Positions 9,721 through 22,919 of a stretch of DNA of 64,000 bases are shown here, one piece after another. This DNA comes from Galeruca laticollis. Taxonomy: Eukaryota; Arthropoda; Insecta; Coleoptera; Chrysomelidae. Below the pieces are notes generated by a model. It saw nothing but the letters and a program-made list of their open reading frames with translations, did no database searches and was not told where the DNA came from. The stretch's first letter is position 1; each line of letters opens with the position of its first letter. The stretch lies in assembly GCA_963921935.1 (NCBI GenBank), contig OY998176.1:51609813-51673812 (forward strand), in the 5' to 3' direction. The position numbers were made by a program, and so were the translations under genes.

Positions 9721-12160
9721 CTTTTTTGTGATGTTATTTTTAGAGACTTTTCGTGATGTTTATTTAAAACGTTAATAAGATATCTCCTAGCTGTCTTAAT
9801 TTTATTACCAACTCTTTTAACATCCATGTCATGTAAATAATACATATTTTTGATGTACACAATAATACTTGAATTCGCAGTTACATACACATACTATGAA
9901 CTTATTTTTAGCAACTTCCTACAGGAAACATTCATACGATGTTAATTTGTATACTTCTCACTAATACCACTTACAGAACGTTACTGTAATATTACAAATT
10001 AACATGTTTCTAAAGATGATCACCTGTTGCAGTTACTTTCACATCTTTCAAAACAATTTTTAGTAAGTTAGTGTGATTACGTCTTTACGATGTTAGTTCA
10101 TAAAACTCTCAGTAATATCTCATATTAAACATCATAGTAACATAAAAAAAAAGAAGAAAACAGAAGAGGAACTGACGAACGAACATTATCTGTGGAAACA
10201 AATGACAAGCATCAAGCATGAGATGGCGGATGGTTTTCAGTTTTGTGTTATATTTTATTTTCAGGAATCACATTTTGTGCAAGTACTTGAATGAAGTGGT
10301 CTTCGTTTTCGTTAGCTCCTACTTAGCTTCAGTTTCCATGCTTAGTTATAATTCTTGTTATAATGGACGAACAACAGCTGTTATCAGTAAATACCTATTC
10401 CAAAATCATAATTATTAAAACTTAATACTAATTCGAGACTTTAATCGGCTATTGTACGTCGAAATTCCAGGTCGCGTAATTATACACTAAAATTATATAA
10501 TAGAGTTTACAAAATAAGGGTTTTTTCAACTTTTAAACTATTTTAGTTAGTAAGTCAATTTTAAAAACGATTCACAATATTTTAAATCCTAGATATGCAT
10601 TATACTCTACAAAAAACTTAATATTGCAATAGGGTAGATATTATTATTAAAAATAAAACATGCTTATATGTTGGCAGAGATTTGAATCTAGAAGAAAATA
10701 TTTTCAATGTTCGAAATGTTTCAGAAGCTACTTACATAAATAAAATAAAAAACAAATAGTTGGTAATTATGTAAAGAAAGGGGAATACCTATTTCAGGTA
10801 GTCTGATACAGACATTGTATTAAACAGTACAAAAAATATTGAATCGAGTATCTCTAGTTCTAGTTTTTGTAGTAGCAGTCATAGCCATCAATATACTATT
10901 GCAGGTTTACAAAATTTTAACATTAATACTAACAATTCTTGTGAACAGTTAAGACTTTAAAAACAAAAATTTCTGTTAAAAAGCTCATTTCCATTTGAAA
11001 ATACACTGAATACAATAAAAAAAATCTGTAGTTGTCCCTTACAATGGTACCTATATTAACCTAGTTGAAGAATATGTAACTTATGGCACTGAATGCTCCA
11101 GTCAACAAACAGAATTCAATTATTTATTATTGTAGAAACAGCTATTGGATACTCAATTGGATATAATTAAGTATAAACTCATTTAACTTGATAATCTGTT
11201 CATATCTCTCCTTCATAAATAGTTTTTTTGTATACAGTGTATTAATAATGCTTAGTTTTCATAAAGTTACAATTTCACGATGTTAAGATACAATATGTTC
11301 CAGGATGAAAATTACAAGATGAGAATAGTGTATTATTTTATACAGAAAAGAAGTATGAATTTTCATGGCACACCTGAATTTACCTGCCAAACGGAGTGAA
11401 GCATGTAATAGAAGGTAAATCATGAAAAGGCACTTCTCGAAATAAAATATGTTATTATTCCTTCGAAGAACCTGGCATGTATCTTATGGAAAATGGGTCC
11501 CAGTCAATTGGCTGAAAATCAAGTTTGATGTAGTTTATGATGATTGATCAAAGATCTCCAGGGGCACAATTTGATCTAAAGTAATTGTTTCATTAGCTTC
11601 TGTTCAGAATACCTTCAAATATTTCACAGATAAGGATTTTAAAGTGTACGTTATGGAATGGTTGAAGCACTCGAAACAGCGTCTCTTGCGTAAGAAAAAG
11701 TAATCGTAAGTAAACGATAGAATTTTCTTTAATCAGATTGGATTTCTGTTGATTTAACGTAATGTTTCATAAAATCGTTATGGTGTAAAATTTTTATTAG
11801 TTTTGATATCATTAAAAAAACTATTCTAATAAATTTTCTGTAAACTAGCTGTAATGTATGTGTATCCGTAAAACTTTATTAATTCAATTTCAAAGTATGT
11901 TACATTATGGCAACTACAGATTAATATACCCTTTTTTATTCCTTGCTTTCACTGAATGCGTTTAATAGTTTCCACTTTCCACACTTGTTATGTAAAATGC
12001 TTACACAATTTTATTTTTTTCAGGTTGTATTCCTGGACAAGATATTTTTTTTCTAATTTTGTACCGGTTTTTTCAAATTTACTGTACTGTTCATTAAAAG
12101 TGAATAAACATTCTAAATCCTTCATTGCTTTTTCTGCTATTTTATTTTAAATGTACAGGA
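9721..12160. other. AT-rich interval, no assignable gene
   Basis: No reading frame here is convincing. A minus-strand frame around 9745-9890 reads SIIVYIKNMYYLHDMDVKRV and may be a transposase remnant, but I cannot place it. A serine-rich plus-strand stretch near 10835-10900 (SSISSSSFCSSSHSHQ) could be part of the missing N-terminus of the piggyBac gene that follows, though this is only a guess. The left terminal repeat expected for that piggyBac was not found. Confidence 0.4.
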
Positions 12161-12163
12161 TGA

Positions 12164-13138
12164 ACAACTAAGAACGACTGTAGGCCACATCTCATAAAAG
12201 AATCAGATAATTATGGTTTGAAAATTTGGGCTGCTGCGGATAGTGAAAATGCATGTATAATTCATATGCAATCATATTTTGGAAAAACTAATAATGTTCC
12301 GAAGAAAAATCAAGGAGAAAGGGTTGTTCTAGACCTTGTTGGCTCATTAGGACCTGGATATGGTATTACTACCGACAATTTTTTTACCAGTTCACCATTA
12401 GCAGACAAGTTGATCGAAATAGAAATGACACTTTGCGGTACGTTACGTAAAAATAAGCCATATATTCCCGAAGAATTACTACCAAAGTCCTACAAACCTG
12501 AATTCTCTTCCATGATTGCTTTCAGAGAAGATCATACCTTGGTATCTTATGTTCCCAGTAACTCCAAGGCGGTCCTACTACTGTCTACAGAACACCATGA
12601 TGATGTAGTTTTTGGAGAAGATAGTGAATTCAAACCAGATATAATACTTAATTATAATAAAACAAAGGGTGCTGTAGATACCACTGATAAAATGGTTAAA
12701 CAGTATTCAGCACGTAGAATCATTAATAGATGGCCTGTGGCAATATTTGGACAACTATTGGATATTTCTGGAATAAATTCATTGATTATAAGGAGTTTGA
12801 AATTTCCAAATGAATCAGCTACTAAAGATTGCCGTAGAAAATTCCTGCTGGAGCTCGGAGAAACGCTGATCAAAGGCAATGCAATCAGAAGATTACACAC
12901 AGAAAAAAATATGCATACAACTATTAGAAACTATTTCATTGATGTATTTCCTAAGTTGGCAAATACAAATGTAGTAGAACATCAAGAAGTAGAGCGGTGT
13001 ACTCCCGGACGCTGTTATTTATGTGATCGGAAGAAAGCTAGAAAATGCAGACAAATGTGCACTCAGTGTAATCGTTTTGTGTGTGCTGTTCACTCCAAAA
13101 AACAAGTTGTATGTGAAAAATGTCAAAATACTAAATAA
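12164..13138 (+). pseudogene. piggyBac-like transposase, C-terminal half (piggyBac-1)
   Basis: An open frame runs from the stop at 12161 to 13138 without a break. The family signature begins at NYGLKIWAAADSENAC. Two of the three catalytic aspartates are visible, in TTDNFFTS and in NKTKGAVDTTDKM, together with TLRKNKPYIPEE and SYVPSNSKAVLLLST. The C-terminus is the cysteine-rich zinc domain (CTPGRCYLCDRKKARKC, then CTQCNRFVC and VCEKC) that binds transposon ends. The first catalytic aspartate and the N-terminus are absent upstream, and no good ATG opens the frame. A missing 5' exon is possible, but truncation is simpler. The uninterrupted 320 or so codons suggest a fairly recent copy. Confidence 0.85.
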
Positions 13139-13361
13139 TATAATTGATTTGTTTTTATATTTTCACGTTTTGTTTTGTTTTCGTATTATAACCAATATTT
13201 TATGAGATATTCTGGTAAATATGATTATAAATAAATAATTCATAATTTTCATTGATTTTTGTTTTTGTCTTTTTTAAATGAAATAAAATTAGGAACGCAG
13301 GAAACAGCATTCAAGCTTGGGGTACAAATGTACCCCACACTGGATTCTGTGTATTTTTTTT

Positions 13362-13383
13362 GGCACCGTACGACAAAGGTTAA
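13362..13383 (+). repeat. piggyBac-1 right terminal repeat and TTAA target site
   Basis: Read outward-in, the end is CCTTTGTCGTACGGTGCC, abutting TTAA at 13380-13383. A CCYTT-type terminus next to TTAA is the hallmark of piggyBac elements. Beyond TTAA the sequence changes at once to R1-type LINE coding sequence on the minus strand. A subterminal 18-bp palindrome (GGGGTACAAATGTACCCC at 13319-13336) lies inside the end. The matching left end was not found. Confidence 0.7.
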
Positions 13384-14325
13384 AGAGATGACAGACCTCT
13401 TTTCTGAGGCTTGACAGGTTCTCATTCCACCAAGGAGCATCCTTCTCTGAACGAGCTTTTGAGAGTGGGCAACTGGAATGAAAAGCTTCTATTATTGCCT
13501 CACTGATCTGTTCGACTCTTTGTTCCAGGTCGTAGTGCGGGTGATTTACCCCATTCACTTCGACGTGTTCCAAATGGTCCTTCAGATTGGTCTTGTAAAG
13601 AGACCAATCAGTATTTCTAGGATTTCGGATTGTAGAAATCGAGGTGGTATTTCCCTCTATCCTAAATTCGATGATCCTATGGTCGGAAAGTGATGGCTCG
13701 CTCATCACTCTTTTACATTTTTCCTGGCAGCAACATTAACAATTGTTACATCCGGAACCTCTTCTCTTGCTCTCGTGACAAAAGTGAGGGTTGTCCTCAC
13801 GTTTAAGGTCTCAAAGTTATTTGCTAAGAGATATTCTAATAAACACTCACATTTTGCGTTGTTATTGGTGCTTCCCCACATGGTATTGTGTGCGTTGGCA
13901 TCACAACCAATTATAATTGGCAGCCGTCTGCTATTGCAGTATCTCACTAGCTCCTGTACTTCTTCTGGCGGCGTCATCGGCCCGTCTCCAGCGAAGTAGG
14001 CAGAGGCAATGACGATGTCTCGGTCGATACCCCCAAACTTGAGGTGAACCATGATTGGAACAAGGTCCCGTGACATGTATTCTGAAACACAAATATATTT
14101 CATGTTATTTCATATGATTATACAGGCACGCGGAGATACTTGCCTTTGATCATAAATCAATTTAAAATCCTTACATGCCAAACCTTTGATTCGCCCTTCT
14201 TTGTTAATCCATGGTTCTTGGATCAGTACAATATCCATTTGTAGTCTAGCGAACATCCTTGCAATCACGGCTGAAGCTCCCTTTGCGTGATGCAGGTTAA
14301 TCTGAGCTACATTCGTGAACGTACA
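13384..14325 (-). pseudogene. R1-like LINE ORF2: endonuclease domain
   Basis: The domain starts near 14310 with INLHHAKGASAVIARMFAR and DIVLIQEPW (catalytic glutamate). It passes a stop near 14117, then shows IASAYFAGDG, IIIGCDANAHNTMWGS and SDHRIIEFRI, the N- and H-containing core of R1/I-group endonucleases. The segment after it (APWWNENLSSLRKEVCHLFN) is the normal linker toward the reverse transcriptase. It ends exactly at the TTAA at 13380 where piggyBac-1 begins. A frame change falls near 13707. The reverse transcriptase that should follow is not present on the other side of the piggyBac. Confidence 0.85.
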
Positions 14326-14366
14326 GGTAAATTAATATGGATGAGAGAGGCCGAGTTACTCAGTCT

Positions 14367-15530
14367 CTATTCATCCCCCTCCTTTCTCTCTCCCTGATAC
14401 TCCTCGATCACCATGGCAGTTTCTTCCTCGGTAATCGAGCAGGTGTCTTGATCTCGAGCCAAACTCTCGATCCACAGGCTGCTCTGCCCAGCTTCCGGGG
14501 ATGCAGAGGCAGTCTCCGCATCGCCAGTCATCCCAGCAGAGCCGGAGGAGATCTTGGGCTGACCCAAGGTCTAGCTCTCGCCTTTTCCCCCTTTCCAGAG
14601 GTTCCGGATGTGGAGGGTATCTCCATGTCCTTTGGATCCACCGCGGGATTCTTCTTCTTTCCCAGCCCCGAGACAGGGATACGCCCAAAACGGAAGTTTA
14701 GCGAGTAACCTGCCTTCAGAGCCTCCCCAGACTGGTGATCGATCCCAATAGTGAGGATAGTTCCCTGTCCCTCTTTTTTAGAGTTTAGGATCTTCCAAGC
14801 CGCAGTACTGAGGTTGGAGTTCTGAACCTCGACAAGTTGGAGGATCTTCTCCAGTTTCATGTCTGGGTTTCTTGGAAAGAACACCGGCTTTGGGATGTCG
14901 TCTCCACTTCGAGCCACCAAATCGGGTCCTTCCCAAGAGTTTTTTTTTGGGCGCTGATCTCATGAACCAGTCTGCCGATTTTTTTGACCCACAGTCCACC
15001 AGTATCATTCCACAACGGAAATGGATACCTGAGAAGTGGATTCTCTTATTGAAATCAACTGTATCGACCCTTACTTGGTGGAATCTACTCATATTAGTGT
15101 TTTAAATGAAACTCACGGTATCTAGTTCATTCCACAATATAATAAAAATTGTTGAAAATTCTAAAAAATTGACAATTGTTCCGATAAATCAATATAATCG
15201 AAACAATTGTCAATTTTTTAGAATTTTCAACAATTTTTATTATATTGTGGAATTAACTAGAAACCGTGAGTCTCTTATCTTTGTTTTGGCACAGCTCTTC
15301 CACCAAAGTGTCTTCCAGTGTGGAGAGCTACTCTGCTTTCAGGATGACCCCAGGAAAATCCTTGGGCATTATTCCCACCCTAAAAGCCTTCTCTGTTTTG
15401 ACAGCTGCTGCGTAAACAGTGGCTTGCCCGGTTACCGTTGCAGCTGTTTTTGATTTCTTGCTTAGAGGCCGCAGCGGAGGAGTAATATGCTCCGGGCCTC
15501 TTTTAATTTTCCCATTACTTATAATTGTGT
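14367..15530 (-). pseudogene. R1-like LINE ORF1 (gag-like, DUF4780 type), split by a hairpin element
   Basis: The frame begins in a basic stretch (LRPLSKKSKTAATVTGQATV near 15465) and runs through RVGIMPKDFPGVILKAE. After the hairpin insert it continues with RIHFSGIHFRCGMILVDCGS and KKSADWF, the pattern of the DUF4780 region of insect LINE gag proteins. The C-terminus is a proline/serine/acid-rich tail ending at 14367. Joining the two sides at one copy of the 8-bp duplication keeps a single reading frame. Other defects are one stop (near 15329) and frame changes near 14920 and 14550. The 5' end is missing beyond about 15530. Confidence 0.7.
15050..15270 (-). mobile_element. Hairpin element of the PLE-3 family in the R1 gag gene, with 8-bp target duplication
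   Basis: TCTCTTAT occurs at 15042-15049 and 15271-15278, flanking the insert. The tail lies on the left (TATCGACCCTTACTTGGTGG) and the arms run from about 15096 to 15270, pairing almost perfectly (TTCCACAATATAATAAAAAT with its complement). The centre holds GAAACAATTGTC but has lost the CTGACGA half of the hammerhead core. One arm lacks the last 15 or so bases of the family end. The element carries no gene. Confidence 0.85.
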
Positions 15531-18269
15531 TTAAGAGTAATGCACTTTACTTTCTAGAAAAATGTTTTTAAACACTTTTTGTCAGTTTTAGATGGAACTG
15601 AATAAGTACCGATAAAAACCTCAGTAGGCCTTTCATCTTCAAGTTAGTCCCCTCATATGTATTAGGATTATTTTCTTTATGTCTATTTATATTTATATAC
15701 TAGGAAAAAGCTATTATTTCATTGTCGGGAACGCCATGAAAAATTAAACACTTTCGAGTATTTCCGGATAATCCAAGTGAACACTATCACCCTGGTAAAA
15801 AAAGGTCACATATTAAATGTACCGAGTTTTTAGGAAAGGATACTACCACAGCATGTGAGGAAGTTGAAATTTCCATGAAATGGGTTGTGAACGCGGGAAC
15901 GACTCACTTGATAGAGATTTCTGTGACACGGGCCCTCCGAAATGTGTTGCCCTTCTAATTTCCTACTTTCTCGTTCTGAATATTCCCAGAAGAAAAAAAT
16001 TGATTTATATTTCTCATTATGCTCTGAAAACCGTTACAGTGAAAACGTATCATGTAATATTGACCATGTTGTATTCCAAATGTTTCGAAATTAATTTCTG
16101 GCATTGTTGTGAAACAATGAAATAACTGAACCGGCTTTCTCAATTGTGTTACAGACCCCAAGTCGCTGTAGATATTGATTATTCTCCCTTCTCCTCGTTT
16201 CCATAATGATTCTTAGAGACATCCACTTAATTTAATTAATCTGGAAGATTTTGTTGATAAAGCTCATCGACCGTCTTATCTACTACACTCCAACCGAAAC
16301 ACTTCATATAGAAGTTTCCAATATCTTACACTGTAAAAAACATTATGTCAATTTCTTGAATGAATAAGTATCTAGAATTTTAATGATACACAATTTTTAC
16401 AACGCCAAAATGGAGATGCTTCGTGCTTATTACCTCTCATTCCAAAGTGAAACTTCAGACATGACAATGTATTAGCTAATTTGCAAAAACAGTATAATAA
16501 AGAGTCTACAAGCAGTCCCTTTAACCTGTGTGTTTTTATTAGAGATCTTTGATGAATAAACAAAAACAAACGATGCAAATATTTCAGGGAAAAGAGCATG
16601 AGAAATGACAGTTGTGAAAATAGTGGCTGAGGCAATGGAAGGAAATAAGAAGCACAAATGTAAAGATTGTTATAAGCTTTAAACTAAAAGCACTATCGCT
16701 AAAAAAAATCAGACAAGAAAGTTTTAAAATTCTTATGGGACAAAATTGCTCGAATGAGTAACCAAACTCAAATTTTAACAAGTTAAAATTCAAAACATTT
16801 TTTGCTACCACTTTCATAGTTCTTTACCGACATACAAAAAAATCATCAGAAACTCTACTTGATCAAAAAAATTCAGGAATTCAGGTCAGGATCACAAATC
16901 GAGATGACTTTTCAGTATTTCTCCACCTTAAAAAAATGTACATAAAAGAATTTTATGAGTCAATTGAAGAGCACTCCATTTATCATTTGAAATATTAGGA
17001 TTATTTTTATTTATTAATAGATTGAAATTTATGTTACAAAGTTATTTCCGGAAAACACCCAACAAGTTTCCAAAACGTCAGTATTTTTAGATAATACAAT
17101 TTTAAACTTTTAGAGGTGTGCGAAGAATGTATGAATTGATTTATTTTATTACTATACCTTTTGTATGTTTCCACATGCGATTAGAAGATAATCAATCTAA
17201 CTTCCCATCATTTTAGAGATCATTTCATTTCATGTTGTTTAACAGTGTATATAAATTACTCATCATTCTCTTTGAAGTCAAATCCTGAAATTAAGCCAGA
17301 TAATTAGATTCTAATTTATTGGCATAGGTTTCGATTGTCAAAAATAATCTGTTGATATAATTTAGGAAAGATATTTGTCATTGGTTTTGATGTTTCGACC
17401 CATACTATGTGGAATCTACTCATTTTGCTGTTATAAACGAAACTGTTTTTAAATAATTCTACAATATAATGAACCAGTTGATGTACTGAGCACATGAGTT
17501 CACCTTATGTAACGAGGTTATTAGTTTTCATCCAACATTTTTTATTCTAATAACTTACTTGAACAATACTCAGAAAATATTTTTTAATTTCATTAATAAC
17601 AAAAATCTCATAACAGTGAACAACTAAAATACATGGCACTGCATAATTTTTTCCATACATTCACTGTAAGACGAAAATTATAATTTTTTAGTCAGAACCG
17701 CAAATTATTTGAAAAATCTTTATCATGCTTCCATAAAAAGTTCTATAATTACAAAACTATATTATATATCGATTCTTTTTTTACGCCAGTCGATAAAGGA
17801 AAGATACGACTCAATTACATACCATATTCTAATTTTTCCATTTTATATTTGTAGATGATATATAGGATTAAGTCCTGTCCTGGCAAGCAAAATGCACAGT
17901 GAATGTAATGTGACAGTAGAGAATAATTGAAAATTTGTTGAGAATTAGCGAACAACAAATACGGAAAGTGATAACATACAAAAGATAAAACAACCAGGAA
18001 TAGAAAGATGTAAGTAAACTTGCATGAATTATAATTCTGAAAACAAATTCAAGTAAATTGGGAAATAAATGAGCAATACCGAAATTAATCAATTATACAT
18101 ACAAAAACTGGTAGCACGGAATACGATAAGAACTTTTATACAGTCCGAAAATCAATAGTACAGGAGCGTAATAAAAATAAATTATTTAAAAGAATAAAAG
18201 GAATCAGTCACGGTAATAAGTAAGCTCGCCTACGGGTTAAGGGTGAAAGTAGCTCTGTAACAAAAACTG
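15531..18269. other. AT-rich interval, no gene; one partial hairpin-family end
   Basis: I find no coding sequence of a known family. The short reading frames here have the composition of random AT-rich DNA. The only recognisable item is the single PLE-3 family arm near 17390-17480, listed separately. Confidence 0.4.
17390..17480 (-). repeat. Partial PLE-3 family end (tail plus one arm)
   Basis: TTCGACCCATACTATGTGG, then AATCTACTCATTTTGCTG and AACGAAACTGTTTTTAAATA, follow the order of the family tail and arm seen at 8450 and 15050. They are more diverged, and the second arm is missing. It stops matching after TTCTACAATATAATGA. Confidence 0.6.
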
Positions 18270-20275
18270 TTTGCGAGACACTTGAAATGCGGCGCTGAAA
18301 AAGAAATAATGGGGGAGATGGATGAAGTAAGAAGAATGTTTTAATGCCTGACTGATAAAATTACAACAATCGAAAACAAACTAGAAAAAAAAACATGGAA
18401 GAAATAAGAGAGCTGAAAGAGGAAAATAATTGGCTGAAACAAATGATAAAAACAACAATTTAATTATACAGGCAATAGAAGATAGTGAAGAGAAACGATC
18501 TGGAGACTCAAAAATGAAAATCGAAGGAATCTTAAAAGAAGCAGGAATAGAAGTGAACTTAAAAAACTAAGTAAACGATCTAAGGAGATTAGGAGAATTC
18601 AATAATAGAACTAAGAGACCAATTATTATAAAAGTCAACCAATGGGAATAGAAGCAGGGAATAATGAAAAAAACGAAAAACCTAAAAGGTACAAACATTT
18701 GGCTAAATGATGATTTGCCAAAAAGAGTACAGGAACACCTGAAGTATATGATGCAGTTTATGAAAAGAGCAAGGGAAAATGGAAGTAGAGCATACTTTAA
18801 ATATGATAAATTGATAATAGATGGAAATGTATAGTTTCCAGGAAGGCCAAGAAAAGGCAGAGACAAATAAGCCTAAAAGGAAAGTAAATGTAAGATCACC
18901 GTAGGCAGGAGAAAGCGAGGAGAAAATAACCAAAATGCTTAGAAGAGAAGAAAAAACTAGATGAAGAGGAACACCTGGAAGAAGAATATGGAGACGAAAG
19001 AGGCAATGAAGAGGAACGGAAAAATAGAGAACAGAAGGACGATAGGATTAGTTTTAGAATTAGAAGTAACTTTAAGATTAGTAATAGTAAATTATTGATA
19101 ACAAATTGTAATAAAGGGATAAATGTAGATAATAGGATTAGGATAGATAGAGGAAATCACAAGAAAGAAGATAATATAAGTACAAATGAAAAAGGTATGG
19201 AGATATATAATAATAATTGTAATTATATGTTTGAAAAAAGGGTACAAGACAAAGATAGGGAAAAGACTAATGATAAACCAGGCGATAAAAAAGTAAATGT
19301 TGATCAAAAAGGAGAAAGAAGAAAAAGTTACGTAGGACTAAAGAAATCAACATAAGTACTTGGAACGTGAGGACATTGAGATACTATTCATTCACTTCCA
19401 AAGAGCATTTGACTCAATAAAAAGGAATCAATTACTGAAAGCGCTGAATGAAATGGGAGTGAATAATAAACTTATAGGATTAGTAAAAATGACACTAGAC
19501 CAAAGCGTAGCAGAAGTAGTAACACAAAGAGGAAAAACAGAGAAGTTTACATATAATAAAGGAGTCAAGCAAGGAGACTCTCTCTCTCGGCAACACTATT
19601 CAATTTGGCACTAGAATATACGTTGAAAAAATATGTAAAGGAAATTTAAGGACCAGAGGAGGATAAATAATAGCATATGCCGACTATGCAGCGGTAGTGA
19701 CTAAAAACAGAATGGTAATGGAAGAAATGTTGGAGGAGATAATAAGGGAGGGAAAGAAAATTGGACTGGTGATAAATACACATAAAACCAAATTATTAAG
19801 ACTCAAAAAGAAAAATGTGAAAATTGGAAGATATGAATTTGAAGAAGTGGATAGAGTTAAATATCAGAGAAAAACAATAAGTAGGGATGGAGACAGAGAA
19901 ACTGAGATAAGGGAAATAATCGTAGCAACAAACAAAGCATTTCAGGCTAACAAAAAATTATTAAAAAATAAAATAATTAGCAAGCGCACAAAAATATATA
20001 ACACAATAATTAGACCGGTGATGATGTAGGGGGCAGAAACATTACCTATGACTGAAAAACAACGAGAGGATATGAGAATACAGGAACGAAAAATACTTAG
20101 AACAATATTAGGACCAAAAAAATAGGTGAAGAATATAGAAGAAGAACAAATATGGAACTATATCAAGAGATACAAAAAGACATAGTAAGAAAAATTAAGG
20201 AACAAAGATTGAAATGGTTGGCACACATATGGAGAGCAGGTAAGAGAGCAATAATATACTCAATGGTAGCAGTTA
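18270..20275 (+). pseudogene. Non-LTR retrotransposon with internal deletion: ORF1, endonuclease start fused to reverse transcriptase
   Basis: ORF1 (about 18310-19340) shows a coiled coil (ITTIENKLEKK, IRELKEENNWLKQM) and a C-terminal part (IWLNDDLPKRVQEHL). At 19350-19372 STWNVRTL, the start of an endonuclease domain, runs straight into IHFQRAFDSIKRNQLLKALN of the reverse transcriptase palm. The endonuclease body and RT fingers are therefore deleted. The palm continues with KGVKQGDSLS and a damaged catalytic box AYADYAAVV (normally ADD). The thumb and C-terminal tail follow (YNTIIRPVMM, ERKILRTILGP, RTNMELYQEIQKDI, RLKWLAHIWRAG) to about 20275. There are several stops. It resembles the 8.7-kb LINE in style. 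Confidence 0.8.
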
Positions 20276-22875
20276 CAGTAGGCTCCGTCGGCGTATATTT
20301 CCATACTTCAAAGGCAAGGTAGGCTCCGTATATGATACATTTCAGGTAATATGGACTCCTTGCCGCGTTGCCACATATAATATTGGCGAGTTAATACATA
20401 CAATCAAAAGTATAATTCCCAGTTAGGTATTGACATTGTATAGAACGATTGCAATCAGCTTTCTTCGTAAGAAATTTTAATCTGAGACTAAAATTTTGAA
20501 ATATAAATTTTTTAAGTCATGAACAATTAAGATTCTATTATGATAATTCCCCGTGTAATACAACATAGAAGATATATTTTAGATGCAGTTATTGTAGATC
20601 GCACAATAATATAGAAATACGCTTATTTATACAGAATGTTCTTAAATATATCGACTAGGTAAGTAATTAATGGGTATTTTTAAATTAACATGCTCAACAC
20701 ATAACAGAGGATTTTTTTCTGAAGTGATATTCAGTGGTTCAAATCCATTATTTAATTAATTATAACGCTTTTTCAAATTGTTTTCTTTGTACGAGAGAGA
20801 TTAACAGTGAAATAAATTAGTACTCAATAGTTCCTGTGTCAAAAACTAAAACATTTAAGAATTGGTGGCTAAAATCGTAAATGAAAAACCCCGCAAAATT
20901 GCTTTACACATAGCTATTGAATATCACTTATATAGTATAAAAAAATTAAAGCGCCACGTGTTTAGCATGTTATTTTAAAAATATCCCTTAAATATATGCC
21001 TCTTTATATTTATATATACAGTTGTATAATACACAAGAAATTAAGTATATTATCTATTCTGTATGTTCAAATTCCACGGCCATTTGAAAAGGAAAATTAA
21101 AATATTACCATTTCAAGTTATGAAAAAAAATCGTTATGCTTATTGCCTATCGGCATAAAGGCGCTGATTGGCCAAAAAATTACGCAAGATAATTTGTCGG
21201 ATGAACTATGTCGCATTTTATCCCTCCATTAGTCCAATTCACGTAGTAACTGACTAGATTCACGACGAGAGAAGGCTATTCAATTCCTTTTTTGACATTC
21301 ACAACGTATAAATGACTTGTATGTCACCAATAATACACAATTGTCACTTTTTAAAATAAAATTTCTAAATTTGATAAATATGTTCAATGTTTATCAACGT
21401 TCTTGAATGGTTTGAATGTTATAAATGTGAGTAACAAATTTACAATTATTTACAATTATAAATCAAATAAATTTTAAAAATTAGTTTTACTTTTTTTACA
21501 ACAATAAAGAACCAACTCGTATCTTCCCAGATATAAACTAAATGAACAACCTACAAACTATAACGCCTTATCTCTAGTAACAAAAGTTTATAAAGAAATT
21601 TTTGAAAGAGTTCAATCAACTTCAAAAATTTCACTTGACTTGTCAAATATCCGAAATGTCTTTATTTTATTGTATCTTCAAATTATTTAATATTCTATGC
21701 GAATTAAAAAGTTTAGATGCATTAATAATTTAATTTGTTTGTTAGGCCTGAATCTTTCAATTAAATAATAATTCTGGACTGGACTCACCAGTATTCGATG
21801 ATAACAGTCAGCTCGTACAATTCTAAAAACTTTAGAATTCCGGATCTTACACCTCTGCTTCAATATTGACAAAGTTTTTTTTTAATCACTCATGCACATA
21901 ATTTAAATGGGTTACCGAATAATGCTTTCTATTATTTATCACTGTTGAAATTATCATAATACAAATTTTTTGAATAGATCTAAAATTATATGTTACTCTT
22001 TGGAGAGCTCCTACTTAGAAGTTCTCTCTTCGGAGGATTCAACGTTACTGAATATTTTTTTTTCAATAAACAACCCAAATTATATTGTGGTTACCAAAAT
22101 TTCTCTTTTTTCAAAAAAAAACTAAATTTTTATCTTCTTACTATTTGGATTTAGATTTCTTTTATTAACTGAAAACCTTAAAATGACTATTTATTTCTCT
22201 AATTTTGAATATCTTTTGAATTATCATCGGAATGTCATCGGAAATTAAATAGGGTCAAATTTTATGTATACAAGGTTTTTCAATTATATTGAGTACATAG
22301 ACAAAACAGGGTTTTCCAAAAGTATTGCATAATAATATATTAAGTGAATTCTTTAAAATTTTAAATAGGAGCACTGTATTAAATTTTATTGTAGTTTATT
22401 TTATATGAATTTAATTATATGTTATATCTTTGATTTCAATAAGGTTTTTAATTTGCCCCAGTATATTTAAAAAAATTATTTGGGTTCAATAATGTTACAC
22501 AGTGCACTTACCTTTATATCTCTTTTAATTATTAATTTTTTTCAAATGAGCACTCAGCTTCTCAGGAAGTTGAGTTCATAAGATTAAATATTCATATGAT
22601 TCCTTTAACAATGAACGCCAGATCTTAATATTGAATTGTGATAAAAAAAATTTGTGATCTAAAATATTTGTATTCAATAAATTTTAAATTATATCGGTGT
22701 CATGTATATATGTACAAGGTACATTATAAAGTTTAAATTAATTTCTTTAGTTTGATTTAGTTTAAATTTGACTCTCGAATAGTTTTCCTTTCAATAATAT
22801 TATACTCGTTAATATCTTTAAATTGTAATTGACTTGTGCTAGATATATATACAGTGTGTATCATTATTTTTCCAC

Positions 22876-22919
<44 letters not shown>

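Noticed and set aside
14337..14708. Plus-strand open frame of 123 codons, serine-rich
   Set aside because: It lies opposite the R1-like gag gene, whose minus-strand frames match a known family. The plus frame is a shadow caused by the higher GC there.
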